Source of the DNA: Arctopsyche grandis | Lineage: Eukaryota > Arthropoda > Insecta > Trichoptera > Hydropsychidae | Reading direction: 5' to 3' | DNA length: 64,000 nt | Assembly (NCBI RefSeq): GCF_051622035.1 | Contig: NC_135356.1 | Coordinates: forward strand, 13,502,079 to 13,566,078 | In this document: positions 10,702 through 25,700 of the stretch, piece by piece | How positions within the stretch are numbered: the first letter of the stretch is position 1 | How the letters are laid out: every line of letters starts with the position of its first letter | Program-made: the position numbers and the translations under genes | The notes under the pieces: model-generated | What the model saw: only the letters and a program-made list of their open reading frames with translations | Database searches by the model: none | Told to the model about the DNA's origin: nothing

Positions 10702-13700
10702 CTGAAAATGCAAATATTACGATCAATTATGACCCTATCCGTTTCGTATGAAATAGTGTTTTGAAATAGTATTGGCGATGTCAGACCTGTCGAGGTGTGG
10801 AGTCGCTCCTGGTTGCGCTTGACTTCTCAGGGCTAGAGTCGATACTACGGGAGGCCTTTGCGGTTTATTTTCCAGAATGCGTTCAATCTCTGCCATGGCC
10901 ATTGGAGACAGTTGTGGTAGTATCTGAAAATAAAACGGATGTTGTATATTTTTTCATATACGATAAAGGAGTCGGAGTTTTTAGCGATTCCACAACTCTA
11001 GAAAGTGTTAGAATCTACTACTTTCTTCGATTGTGTTTTTTTGGAGTTTTGTTAAATCTTACTTGCAATGCGTGGATGTTTTCGTACAATTGCTCGACGG
11101 TTACAGCACCCAAGAGTAAGCAATGGACGGATTCGTTTTTAAGACACCAAGCAACAGCCAATTGGGACACAGTGCAATCTTAAAATATACATCAACTTAT
11201 TAAATAAAAGGTCAGTAATAAAAAAATATTTAATTAGTAGATACACACTTAAGTTTGCAGCCATATCTGATATCTCACGAAGCTTTTCACAATGCCTCCT
11301 AGATTCGTCGACCTGTCCCCTTTCCCTTGTTGCCGTGCTCTAAAACATAATAAAAACACATTAAAAAAAAAGCCACTCGAACATTTACATTACATTATTA
11401 TAATCATTCTAACGTCTCCTGCTGTTTCGTCTTCAGCCCAGCTGAAGGAGCTGTACTTTCGATTGAATCTGGAACGAGCGAATATACTGGGCACATCTTC
11501 ACGCGACAATCCCTTACCTGTAGTGATTGCTGACCAAACCATCATACCTACACAGAACAAAGCCGTCAGAAATCATATCGACGGTTATATTATGGTGAAG
11601 ATGGCCATTGACTTCGGGATGTATCTCCAAACAAACCTCTCGTGGCGTATCTGACTACGACAGACTATACGTACATACATATCGAAAGACAAATCCTATT
11701 GTATGGCGAACAAAAGATTAGTACTTGTCTGCAGACAGATCTTCACGTCAATGGCCATCTCAAGTTTTTCAGCACTTACCAACGCCAATTTTATTATATA
11801 ATTCTGGCATGTACAATTCGGGTTTTTCCCTGCAGAACATGTGATACTCGGTTTGCTCGACGATCGGTGTTACACAGTTGAACTGGCGACAGTTTGTATA
11901 CGCCTCCATTACCTGAGAAGTTTTAACACTTGGTATGACATATGTACATAGTTGACGGATATATGTATGTATGTATGTAGAAAGGGAGTGAAAGTGGTAA
12001 TCGAGGAATGATAATCTGAATGAAATATATGTAAAAATGTACAACCTCTGCTGCGGACCAGCGTGCCGTTCCCCAATACATAGCCCATCCCTTATTGATG
12101 ATGTGATTCATGGCTCTCACTAGTTCTGAAAATTAAATTATATTAGCCCTTTATGGTCTGTCTATACTGGAACAGCACAGATCAACAACTGCACGTAAAC
12201 AGCAGTACGAAAAATATTATTTAGTACATTCTATGTATCTATATGAGGCGTCAGTAACGTTTTTTAGTTGCAAGTCAAAATCGTTGTCAATATGTGATTA
12301 AGAAGATGTTTCGAGTATTTTAGTGAATAATAGTGTAACGTAGAGATTAGATGATTGGTGCTCGTTGACCACTGGTCTACTAGCGCTGATGTCGAGTTCG
12401 CGCCGAAAAGGCCTCAGCGAATAGACAAGCTGTATAAAACAACCAATAAGGTCTCGTGACTCATCGACCAATGATCTTTTCGTGTAGAGAGTACCCGATG
12501 TGTATAAATATTCGGCGGTTTTAGTCCGTGCTTCATTCGGAGCTGGAAGACCGACGGCTCAAGAACAATAAACTACCTCGACCACTACTGTGCGTCTTTC
12601 ACTTTGATCTTGGAAAATCCTCCACACGTCCACGCCACATTTGTGTCTGACAAGTGAAGTCTTAACCCGTTAACTTTAGTGGATCACTCTTAACTTTTGT
12701 GACCCGCGGGTCAAAAGTTGCCGATGCCTGTTCTATATGGATACATTCATATGTTCCGTAATATGTACGTGGCATAGACGTAGCATATGTATTATACAGC
12801 AGTACATGTTACCGTAACGTATCAAGAAAACCCGTTTTTCTTCAGCCACTGTGGAAATATTCACGCATTGCATAAGAGTGTTTTCGGAAATGTCATATTG
12901 CGACAATATTACAACGCAAGAAATATTGCGCCGTAATATTGTAATGTATGTACATACATATATATGTACATATGTAAGCCGATTTTGCCTTCCACTCGGT
13001 CAAATTCAGTTTGAACGCAATAAATCGTGCACTGCTGTATAGTATGAATATAAGTAGTCTTTTCTGTGCCGGGCTGTTGTCGTTCAGTGTTGGATAATAA
13101 AATATAGAAATTTATGTGTGTCGAATTCCCTATCCAAGACTGACATGGAAATCGCCAGATCATGTGTAATTATATTTTTAGGACCATTTACTGTGTTTGA
13201 AATATTTTTTATCTTTTATCTAAAGACGATATGCGCAGTCCTCGATTTCACTGCGATCGAAAATGTGTCGCCGATCGGCAGCAAAGGGTTAAATTCGATT
13301 TGAATTTTCCGCATTAATAATTTCAAGGAATACATTAAAATAAATAAAAGATTAGGTTTTTGTTTTACCTTCCATAGGACACATGTGATCAACTTTGTGC
13401 AACATTACAATGTCAACATAATCAACTTGTAATCGCTCCAAGGATCCCTTTACGCTTTCGATTATGTGCTTTCGTGACAGACCTCGTTCATCGCATCTTG
13501 AAATAAAATAAAAAATTATATGTATTTATATATGTATGTAAAATACATATGAACATACAATCAAATAAAAGATTGGGTTGTTGGTAACGAGCTAATCTAA
13601 CCAACAAACTGGGCTGAAACTTTTTTCATGTAATAAGTATAAAAATTTTCATAAAATAGCATTTTTTGAATGTCTTTACTCCTACTTAATATAGAGTTTC

Positions 13701-16700
13701 AAGTTGTTTTGAGTTTTCTTCCAACGCAATTTAGTGAAGCTCCGTCTACCGAAGTGGCAGTTTACCCTTTCAAGTATAATCCTAAAATCAATATAATGAA
13801 AATAAAAAATCACCAAAGTCAATCAACCGGAAGTGGCATTTTTTTCCACTTCCGATGGAAGAGTCAAAATTTTTGTGACCACATAATTTTTCCGTACTAC
13901 AGAATGAAGCTTCAAAATTGTATTTTTAAGTACTTAAAACAATAATTCATTATTTTATTTTTACCCTCTAAGCTATTTTTATCTCCTTGATGTTTTATGC
14001 TTTTAATATTTATAGCAATATTAAATAGTAAAAAAAATGTAAGCAATATACGACTACCGGAAGTAGAAAGTTTGTCTTGTGTGAGTTTCCCTATATTATT
14101 GTATCGAAATTGCTTTCATTGCCAGTATGTGTGCGTCATTATCGAGTTTTACTTTTTATACTTCTTATATTATTTGAATACATAGAAAAAGTCATGGGTT
14201 GGCACGTACGAACTTTTTTAATTGCGCATTGAATTAGTCTATATGTGTTAATAACAAAATAGTATCTATAAATAAATTTAAACATGTATTTATTTAATAC
14301 AGTTGTACACCCATTTATAATATCAAAACGAAAAACATCATGGGAAGTATTAAAAAGAAAAGTAACACAAAAGATAATAAGAGGACATTCAAAATCTTTT
14401 ACGGAAAAACAACATGTGAAAATAAGAAATATTGAAGATGTTTATGTCAAATGATTCAAATTAGCCCGTGGATATGTTTATTGGAGAATAAAAGAGAACG
14501 CTCGACTTGGCAATTCTCGACCTCGCTTCAATAGGCAAAAATAACAAGTGTTTACGTATTCCAAAATAATGTGTGCGTAAATAACGAAATCCTTCGAAGC
14601 TTTTCAGATTATTGATATCTCCACAAAGTACAAAACATGTGTCGTAATAATAATAATATACGACGACGAGATTTCAGACTATTTAAACCTGTAAATCCCC
14701 ATATGAATTTGAATGGATATAGCGAAGGGATTTAATATATATGTGTATGTAGGTATAAATATAGTTTCCGTACATTTTAAAGTAGAGAAACCTATAGAAT
14801 TTTTTGTGGACTATTTCCGATGTGCAATTTTTTGCAATGTGTCTAAATTACATATCCAATATTGATCGTTCAAAAGAGTTGGAGAGGCAAATTATCGAAT
14901 TTAAATTGGACATTGGATGTGAGTGTCTGATTAAAAATGTTTGGTTAGACTTTTTAGCGGCAATTACAATACTTTGCATTTGGATTTCAAAAAGTGTAGA
15001 AATATATATGTATATTGGTATATATTTATGTATATAAGAACGATGCATATCAATTTTTCGAATTGTATAAAAGCAGAATATTCGAATTTGATAATATTGA
15101 TATTTGATGTATATTTTAACCATCTACCATACAAGAAATACATATGTACCATATGTGTATAAATAATAAAAAGGGAGTTTAATAACTAAGCAGCTCACTT
15201 CGGCTATATATTTATTGGTCAAATCAATACAATACGATTGGTTCGATTATTGCCCGAAAATTTTCAGAAACGAAGTTGAAATATTCACCTCTCAATTCCA
15301 CAGTAAATTTGTTAACATAAACGACCCTGCGAGACTTAATTTATGATATGCTTGAATGCTCTATCATCTCAAAAAATTCAATTGTGGCGCATTGTCTTAA
15401 AAAATGTACATTAAAAAAGTACATTAAATATATGGTGATAGATTTGCGTGTTTTTTACTAGTCAAATATATAAATAAATATTCCTATTTAAGTTAATTAT
15501 GTTCAATTCGTTTGACAGCGGGGGCTTAGGGGATGGGAGAAAGTGATATCGGGTTCGGAAAATTTTCTGAAGATACTTAGCTCATAAATTACCCTGTAAT
15601 TTTCCACCATATTTGATTGGGGCACTTTTGTACAAATGCCAATAACAAGAATCTATATTTACTCGTAATATAATATGTATAAGAAACGAATGGATAAAGG
15701 ACGAGTGATAAATAATTTGTCACTGTCTCGAAACTTTTCCCGTGTCGGGGGGCGAAAGTTCGAATTATAAAGATGATTTATGACACTGTATAATACATAT
15801 AATTGGACTTACTTGGTGCTCCAGTAAATCTTCGTCGTTATGATGATGCTGGATCGCTTGAAGCTTCTGCGCTGCAAGATCCTGCCCAGTTCTGTTTCGG
15901 CTCTCGTTCCTGTGTGTTTCAGTTACAAAGTTTAAATTTCAGAGCCTTCTTAAGGCCAAACGCGCAATCAATACTGCCGCTGATGCAAATTATCGCGCAA
16001 AAAATCAATAAGATCTTAATTATATACATTTCAGAGTCACTCGCAAAAAAAAAATTAAACTATACCATTTTAATAAACTGATTTAATATTTTTCCGCCAT
16101 TTATACAAGAAAATTACAATTGACCTTAAGTGGTACGACATGAGGCGAGACTACGCGACACGACCGACTTTAATCGAATAAAGCTTCCTCGTACTGTTGC
16201 CATAGACGCAACGCGATGCGATATGGCATTAAGAGAAGGGGACAATTTAAATGCGCATTTATCGTAAGCATTTCATAAAATTTGTGTGAAATAAAAAGTA
16301 TATATTTCATCATTTAAAAATATAAATGTATAATTTAAAAATATTTTCTAATATATTAAAAAATAACAGCAATAGAAAATATATGATTAGATTATAAAAC
16401 AAAAGAACACATAAAAAATATTTTTATTTAATATCTTTAATATTATATTTGGACACTTAGAAAAATGAAATAAGAAATAAGTCTTAAAAAATAAATAAAA
16501 AAAGACTTGATCATTTAAAAACCTACAAATCTATTGCTTTAATTATGTCAGCATCAGTCGACCTATTTTTAGAACAGAAAAATATAAAGCAACCTAAAAT
16601 GAATAAAATGCGTTTTAAACGCATCCTATATGTGCATCTCGCATACATATATTCGAGACGTTGCCACGTCTCTCGAGCGTTATAATGACCCCAGCAACAT

Positions 16701-19700
16701 GTTTTTCATAATAAATTGTAATCGGAATAATTACAGTAAGTTTTTCGGGTCACAAGATGTCACGCCATTGTGCACGTAGTCTATGTATGCACATATGTAA
16801 GTCGTAAGGTGAGCGAAAAGATAACCCTTTGTTGTCTAATTTGATAAAAATCCGTAATTTCTCTATATATGTATTTTTTTCGTAACTGGTTAGATAGGCC
16901 AACTATGTAAATAGAATAACGCGTATAAAATCGACACAATAATATCGAGAGCAGCAATTGCATACTTAATTAGGTAAGCTTACCTGAATGAGCTTCGGAT
17001 AAGTCGAAAAGATTTATGCCGCTGTCCAGTGCCAAATTGATTATCTCCTCCGAAGTCTCCTCCGCAACTGTTGGTCCGAAGACGGCCCATGTGCCAAGTC
17101 CCACATTGGATACGCGAAGTCCAGATTTTCCCAAGTTCTTGTAGCGCAATCCGGGGGTCACTGAGGCGTGCATGCTGAGATGGTTTCCAACGTAGGATGA
17201 TCCTAATCGGGTAGCTGTAAAATTCATTTTGGATTATTCTTTATGCAGGGCCAAAATACGGAGACAGTATCAATGTATGCAAATTTTCAACAACACCTTT
17301 TTGTGCAAAGTTTACTTCATATTTCTAAAAATTGCTGCGGAAATTCGAACCTAATCACGAAAAAGATGGTGAAGATTTTCTATTTGGTCAGATACAACTT
17401 GAGAAATTTTTCTATTATACATACATATATTGATAACTTTCAACTTTCATCAAAGTCACAGTACACATTTTCAATATTTCAAAAAAAAAAAAAAATATAT
17501 ATAGGCATATTGTAATAAATCCAGATATTCGACCGGTTTTTAAAAGTTTGCTAATTAAAAAAAAAATGCAATTTAAAAACTTCAAAATCATATCATTATA
17601 TAATGTAAAAAAATATTACACATAGCGCTTATTTGTGTATTTTATCATATTACTATTTCCTTACAATTGTAATTTTATATTTTAAATATAATATATTGTG
17701 TCACAAAGAATTGAAAAATGTATTCTCTATTGTCACAATTACATATGTACATGTACATATGTCTTACAAACATATCGTACCTTTATAACAATAGTGTCAC
17801 TGCATTAAGTGCATTATTTTTTTTAATATGTTGAAAAAAAAAAAAAAAAAGACGGATGCTAAAAATACCGGTTGTTATTCATAAAATTAATACAACAGGA
17901 TCAGTAATTGAGTTTGAGATGTTAAAAACGTTGAAATTTTCTGCCCATTATATCTGTATCATATAAGTCAAAAATGAATATTTCATAAAAATAAAAAAAT
18001 TGTTAAATCGTCTTCATTGTGTAATTGATCTATGCCAAGAGCTCTAGGAGACTGAAGAAAGATAAAAAAGTTTACCAAGAATTTGATACTGTGTATTGAA
18101 AAATTGTGATTTTTGTTTAGAGACAATATGTAGACGCTAAAAAAATGCTAAAATTAAAAAAATATATATGAATTCTAAAAATAGTGGTCCTTATGCATAA
18201 AATCAATACAACAGAAATTGAAAAAAAAAAACGTAAAATTTAAAGATAAGTCGAAAATGAATATATTTTTTAAAATAATATAAATAAATATTGCAAGCAT
18301 GTAATATATGTACATATGTATAAAAAAATGTCGGGTTAAGAAACAACGCTAAATATTGATTGTAATTTACCAGTAAAACGATATTATTTCTAATTAAAGA
18401 TTGTTTATAGTATTTTAGTATCAAAAAACGACTTTATGTATGTATGTATGCATGTAGGTATAATTTGAAACACAAATTGAATTTTTTTTTTATGATTTAA
18501 TGTATATGTATGTAAAAATTTTAAATATAAATATTGAAACGGAAATATTATTTATCATATATGATAATCAATTTATTTTAAATCTTTGTTACACCAATCG
18601 AATTGAATTGAATTGTCTTGTACAAACCGCACCAGGGTACGAAGAGCTCTGGTGTGCTTGCTGAGTGTACATGTGTACGTATGGAGATGGAACTAATTCC
18701 ACATCCGAACGGTTCGCCAGACAAACGGACACTGTGATGTGGAAGGGCTCAGCCTGCGGCCCTTCGTGATATCCATTTGAATAATAACCGATGACCGCGC
18801 GCATGTACTATCTTTAACGCGCAGGTGCAATTTTCCATAAGTTTATGTATGGACGTTAGACCTTTCCAGAGCTTTCCAGCTCGGTGCATCGAAAATGTGT
18901 TACAAATAACGAACCAAGTGCACGCATTCGCATACTTAATAACAAATGAGCACCCGGCTTAAAGCTTGCACGAACAATCATCGATGCGATGAAATGACCA
19001 TTTCATATAATAAATTCATAGATGAAATGCTTCATTATTCGCATGTGCCGTGCAAATTCAACCTTTGAACGCGTCGAATTGATTACACGTGATACATCGC
19101 AATACAATTATGAACATGAATAATTGGTGTGTGGCTTTTTTGAGTGGTTTCCAAATAGACTTATATATATTTACACCATACATTGTGAAGAGTCTCGGTG
19201 ATTACAACAAAATGTCTATACCCTTCAGGTATAAACACAGATTACCTAAAGATTAAGAGAATCTTTAATTAATATTATGTATTGTATTATGACTCATAAT
19301 TTATTAGCATTTATAAGGATTGTAAATAGGTTTTTGAGCTCTTTTTCCTATTACGCTGTACATATTAACATTATAATAATATAATACTATGATTAATAAC
19401 AAAATTAATTTAAAATTGTAAAATAGAAAATGATCAGTATATCAGTAGCTATTAAAATATATATAAGAAGCATTTAAAAATCAAAATCAAGATTTTGGTA
19501 CATATGTAAGGGAGGTAAAGTATACTTAACATATATTTTTCCATGAATTATTTAATTTTAAGGGATATATAATTATAATAAATTAATTCAAATTATACAA
19601 TTGTACATATGTATGTATGTGGTTTTTTGGTTGACGGACTGTTGTTCGAATGGAGACTAGGCCAACGGACGCTTGGCCGAATGGGGTTCCGCGACAAATC

Positions 19701-22700
19701 ACTCACGGATTTTACACTCAACGATTTATAGTTTTTGATCGATGCAATGACACATGTATCAAATCATATAGAGTTCAAATTAACGTGTAAATTATGATCA
19801 CTGCAATCTAAGTCAGATCTATTATTTTGATAAATCTGCGGATTTTTAAAAGCTTTTATTTAGTTTATAGTACCGGTAGTACCACAAACTTGTTTTCGGT
19901 CAAATACCGATTCCACCGGTATCAGTACTTTCGGTATTGTAATCCCTAGTGACGACAACAGTTTATCCATATTTAAGTTGAGTGTAAAATCCGTGAGTGA
20001 TTTGTCGCGACACCACCGAATGGACATTAGGCCGACGGACATTAGACCGACGGATACTAAGCTGACGGACACTGGATCGAACGGACACTTGGCCGAATGA
20101 AATTTTTAATTGCTTAAATTTATCGAAAATATCAAATTTTAATGATGGTCGAGGTAATTTCTAAATAATGTATCCGTTTTGAGTAGTTTTGATACACAAT
20201 CGGCCAAATCTCCATTCGTTCAAACGTCCGTCGGCCAAGTATCCATTCGGCTAACAGTCTGCACATGGGTTTTTTAATGTTTTTTTTTTGTGATCTTTAT
20301 ACATACACATAACACATACGGTATTTTATAATTAAATACGTACATACATACATACATACACGTAAAATTGAATATCAATAAAATGTAAACGTTATTAAAA
20401 AAATATTTATGTAAATGAATTCCGTTGTGAATAAGCCGTTTGAATTTGGTTTCATTCTTTAAATAACAATTTTTATTTATGGTATATTTTTGAAAGAAGG
20501 CATCACTAAGCATTAATTTAATATTTATTTACTATCATTATTTGAATAAAGCGTGTTGTGAACATACATTCATACCTTATGAAAAAAAATAATCCTTTAA
20601 AAATATAACAGTATATAAAAAGGTAAAAAGAAATTCAAAGAATTGAGAAAAAGTTCGTATCGTAAAATGTTATTTTTTTGATACAAAAAAGGTCTTTTAT
20701 CATATTTGTATTATATGTTTTTCAATACATATGATTTTCAGACTACAAAATTTTAGATTTTTTGACTTGGGCACAAACTTCAACGGGTCTATGAAGATAG
20801 TGCTTTGTCAAAGGCCCCCAGATTTTCAAGTGAATTCTTGGAAGGCCGAGGCTTGATTGAAGGTTAACATAGCAAAATGAGCAAATCCAACATCAAAAGC
20901 ATGCCAGTATCCAGGGGATCATCCTTAAGGAATTTGTGCCTCAAAGTCAGACGGTAAATCAGCATATTTGCCGAAAATTTCTTAGATGTATGTATGTACA
21001 TATGTCAAGTTCGGCGTTCGTAAGATGATTTTCGAACAAGAAATTATTCACTATTGTCAATTTCTTAGAAAAACCATGCTTTTTTTGCTTTTTTGTTTTG
21101 AACACTAATGGATCGGTTTATTCTGATTTAAAAAGCATCCATTCAACGCCGAGACCGAACATTAAGAGCACTTGGGTAATGCAAAACGACAATGCGCTTT
21201 GCCACACGCGATTTCAATTGATGATTTTCTAGCAAGTAGAAACATCCCCGTCGCTCCTTAGTCCCACAATTCACCATACATGACTTTTCCATTTTGAGAA
21301 GATTTTTCCGCCAAAGGACACACTTGTGGGACATTGGAACATTGAGAAAAGGTCATAACCGATATGCTGAAAACTATTGCAGTATCTGAATTCTAGCACT
21401 GCTATGAAAAGTGGAAAAATCGTCTCCAGCGTTGTAACTATAGGCATGTACTTTGAATTAGATTAAGTGGAATTGTAATTTCAAATGAATATTATTAAAA
21501 ATCAATTTCATCTCAGAATGTAAATTTTTCAAAATTCTATCTGAAAAATGTGTTATCCGTTATACAAGTGCTCCATAAGAAACGGACGTTTTTATTGTAG
21601 TGAGTAGTACTCGGTGTTTAGAGGGAAAAAAAACCTATAATGATAGTTTTTTGACTTCTCACTCTATGCAATTTTGATGTCATGCTAATAATAATGAATA
21701 TAACGAAAACTTTGAAAAAGAATAATCAACAGGGAAAATGTATGATTAATATAAATAAGTTAATTTCACACTTTGGTGATGTCGACTGGCCTGCCCGTTC
21801 ACCTAACCTTTCCATGTATGATTTTTAATTGTGGATAGCACAAGGATCTAAAAGCACACGTGTACAAAAAAAGTCACCCACATTGGAAGAACTGAAGATT
21901 GCAAAGCAAAATCAAATCGAACAAATGGAAACACTGCGAAGAATGGAGAAAAAAACGGCTCCAAACGTAAAAACGATTTATCATTTTAAGTTTTATAATT
22001 TTTTATACATAAACATTTCAACACGGCATAATTTACCTTTATTTCTATGAAAATAAATAGTTTTTATACGAAAAAATGACGAAATACTGTTTAATTTAAA
22101 ACCATCCGTCTTTTATGGACCAATACATATAATATGAAAATACCTAACAACCATGATTCATCAATTGAGGACCATCGTCTTGTAAAAACACATTTCATTC
22201 AATTGAAAATATAATGCGTACATACATATAATATAACTTTATTTGAAAACAGGATGATAAACTGTTTATTAAAAAAACTATAGGTCAATGATTAGCGTTG
22301 CTCGAGCGGATGAAATTTGAAAAAAAAACATTCGCTTCAATCACTTTAAAAGAGCGTATTTTAAACATTCTGTTGGATTGATTTGTGTATGCATATATAC
22401 AATTTTAATTAGTGACCAATCTTATATATTGAGAATTTTTTTTCAGATTTACTCATTTTATTAGAACCGATATATACGACATCTTAAGATAAAAACATTC
22501 GGCACATAAGAAATTTCAGAAGTTTTAAGCCATTCCATAACATCGTTGACGTATGTTGACCACATGCGTACATTCATCAAATTCCAACCACCATCAATTA
22601 AACCGAAACTTTCAAGCACTATATTTGACCCTAGAGTGTTGGGCTTGGAATTTATATGGGAGGGGATTTGAAATCGGACTAACCTTGATCTAACATCTGC

Positions 22701-25700
22701 TGAGAAGTGGCACTGAAGTCATCCATGCAGTCCAGGGAGGCTATTGGAGCTCGGCACCTGCAAAAAGACGTCGCAACACATGAAGGAGGCCGGAAAAGTG
22801 GTCAAGTGGTCGAATTGTTGTCCCTCGTCGACAATACTCCGGCCACACCAGACGAAACAATAATATTGTATGCAAGTGAGACAAACGGTGAACGAACGAC
22901 ACTTGTCCAACGCCGATCAAAATCGAAATCACTCGAAATTGGTCGCGAAGGATGTGTCGACGTTGAGACGGACAGACACAATTGTATGAATTGGTAAACC
23001 GCGAATTAATTGCTATTTAAGTGGTCAAAATACACAAGAACAAGGCTAAGAGAGCATCGACGCAAATTCACACACTATGTTTTTTTTTTACTATCTTGAT
23101 TCAAAATTTTAAACATATAAGTCATGGAAGTCAATAAAATTCAAGTCTAGTACATTTTTAGCAGTTCATTACGAAAAACATAATAAATATATTTTGTTCG
23201 TATACATATAATACGACTACAATCAAGACTATCACTTTACAACTTCGAAACCAAAAGCCCAAAGGTGGCGACTGACTTGTTAAACTATTAAACAATTAAA
23301 CAATAAAACAATAAAGAATTCCCGCATTGTTAAAAACAGGGCTATGGAGTTGGAGTCGGAGTCGTAATAAAAAAATCAACCGACTCCAACTCCTTTTTTA
23401 TTATTTTCTTATCCACTAATTAATTTAAATTTAATAATTTCTTTATAAAAATCATGAATTTAAATTAAATTATAAATAAAATCGTTGAATTGCACATATT
23501 TTGATGTGCTGTGGCTAAGACCAATTGTTTCCTCCAACCCATACTTCTTTTTTCACTCATTTTTTTAATAAAATTGACTTGTTTGTGTATGAAATTTATA
23601 TACATACATACATTATGTATGTATTTACTTTTAATTTACACCCATTTCATTACCAATAATTCAATAAATTGGGCTACATGTCAATTTTATGATTTTTTAT
23701 ATTGAATATTGCTATTATTATCATTACAAACAATTTTATACGTTGAAAAGAAAAGTCGATGCTACTAAAATGATTGTAGTAACATCGACTTTTCTACAAC
23801 TTGAACGATTTTAGTAAAATTGTTAAAGTTGGAGACGGGAGCTTAGAGTCGGAGTCGGAGTCGGTAAATTTTTAAACGAATCCACAGCCCTGGTTAAAAA
23901 TGCCGAGTTTAACCATTGCAACAAGGAAATTTGAAATCAAAGAATACTAAAACAATTCAAACTTAGTACTTTTTGACATTATGTTACAATTCAGTCGCCA
24001 TTAAAATGAACTAAAAACACCATTTGCGAATATGCGATCCGATTTTCACTTAGCCTGCATACGAGTGACATACATTATACATAAATGGTGATACTGTGTG
24101 TAACAAAATTGTTCGCCGAGTGCAAAGTTCCATTTATTAAAAAAAATTGATAACTATGTATGTCACATTTGCAATCGACGAACGCAAATAACATGTGAAT
24201 AATTTGCCATCTACAGTCGTGTAGCGTTAATAACGCGCATTTCACACAACAGTTTTTTAAAAAGCTTTTTTTTTAAATTAAAAAGTTGTAACAGTAAAAT
24301 GCTGCAGGGGCAAGCGGCTCGTCCCAATATTGATTTTTTTGTTTGTTGTAGATGTGACACGCGTACACGTTTAAACAGACCATTTAATATTGATGACGAT
24401 ACGTTTCAAGTCATTGGGTCGATTCGACTTACGCACTATGGACGCGCCTCGACGCTTCAAGCGGTAAATTCAAACGCCGTTTTCAATTTGACAAATTGTA
24501 GCTGTGGGTGTGTGTTTGTGTTCATAAATTAGCAGAATTTAATTAACTTTACCATGCGTGTTCTCTCTCTTCCTAATTTAACATAATATTATAATAATTA
24601 AGTAGAACGCGAAGATTGCTGACATATTGGTGCTTTGGAAAAGGGGTGCGTAAGCGGTGCGATACGATTTTGATTTTTCAAATGCAAAAGCAGTCAGATT
24701 TGTTACTTTTAGTAGGCGTGAGCTTTCGAAAAAAATTACGTACTTTAATGTATATTTCTTCAAAATTAACTGTGCGTTTAGTTACCTAAGATTCAACGAT
24801 TCCATTATTGCGCAATGTTACGTGACACAAAAGTACGAATGTGATGCAGCCCGTTTGCAAAATTTCGCACGTCGATCGTAACATACAAACCTTCCTATTT
24901 GTGTTATGAAAGAAGTATTCCGATCATACATTTATCAAAAAAGATCTTCTCAGGTTTCACAGAGTATGTTTAAATTGCACACAAAAAACCAAAAAATAAA
25001 TCAAATAATTATTTAAAAGTGGGTAAGTGTTTGTGTCATGTATAAATACAACATAATATTATATAAGCCCCATGATTTTTATGACAAATTATTTTACATT
25101 TTTGAAACAATATAATTTAATATATATTTTTTTGTAAAAATTTAACAATATAATACAAACAGTTTTTTTTTATATGTTTCTTTTAAATATGTATATATAT
25201 AAAATTTAAAAAAATATATACATAGTATAAACTTCGATAAAATATATAAATATATACACATGTATATATAGGGAGTCACTGAGAATGAATGTCGTAAGAA
25301 ATTATTTCATTATCGGACCGTATCAAAATAAATAAATAGATTGAAACACGCTATAGTTGAAAATGTAAATTCAGTCATTTATTCACAGAAAAAAATATAT
25401 ATTTATAGATCATTTTCAATGATACACTGTTTTATGTATTTATAATGTATAATAAAAAATTAAACACAACTGTGATAAGCCATCAAAGAAAAAATATATA
25501 TGAACAAAAAACATCAAATAATATATAATAAACAATGTATTATTTTGCACATGAATTTGCGTGGTTGTAGTGGAGCCATCTTGATACATATTATATTTAA
25601 TATATAATATATATATGTATATATATAAACAGATATTTTTATTTTATTATTCTACATATATATTTTGTAAATCTGCTGGTTTTCGCCGGGTATGCTTGAT

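Noticed and set aside
18600..18830. tRNA or rRNA gene in the GC-richer island
   Set aside because: No cloverleaf arms or rRNA motifs; better explained as a candidate exon.
22707..22997. 96-codon plus ORF over Hk exon 2
   Set aside because: Antisense of exon 2 and its flank, no family resemblance, no splice support.
24299..24532. 77-codon plus [12 protein letters not shown]...
   Set aside because: No recognisable domain and AT-rich tail; likely chance.
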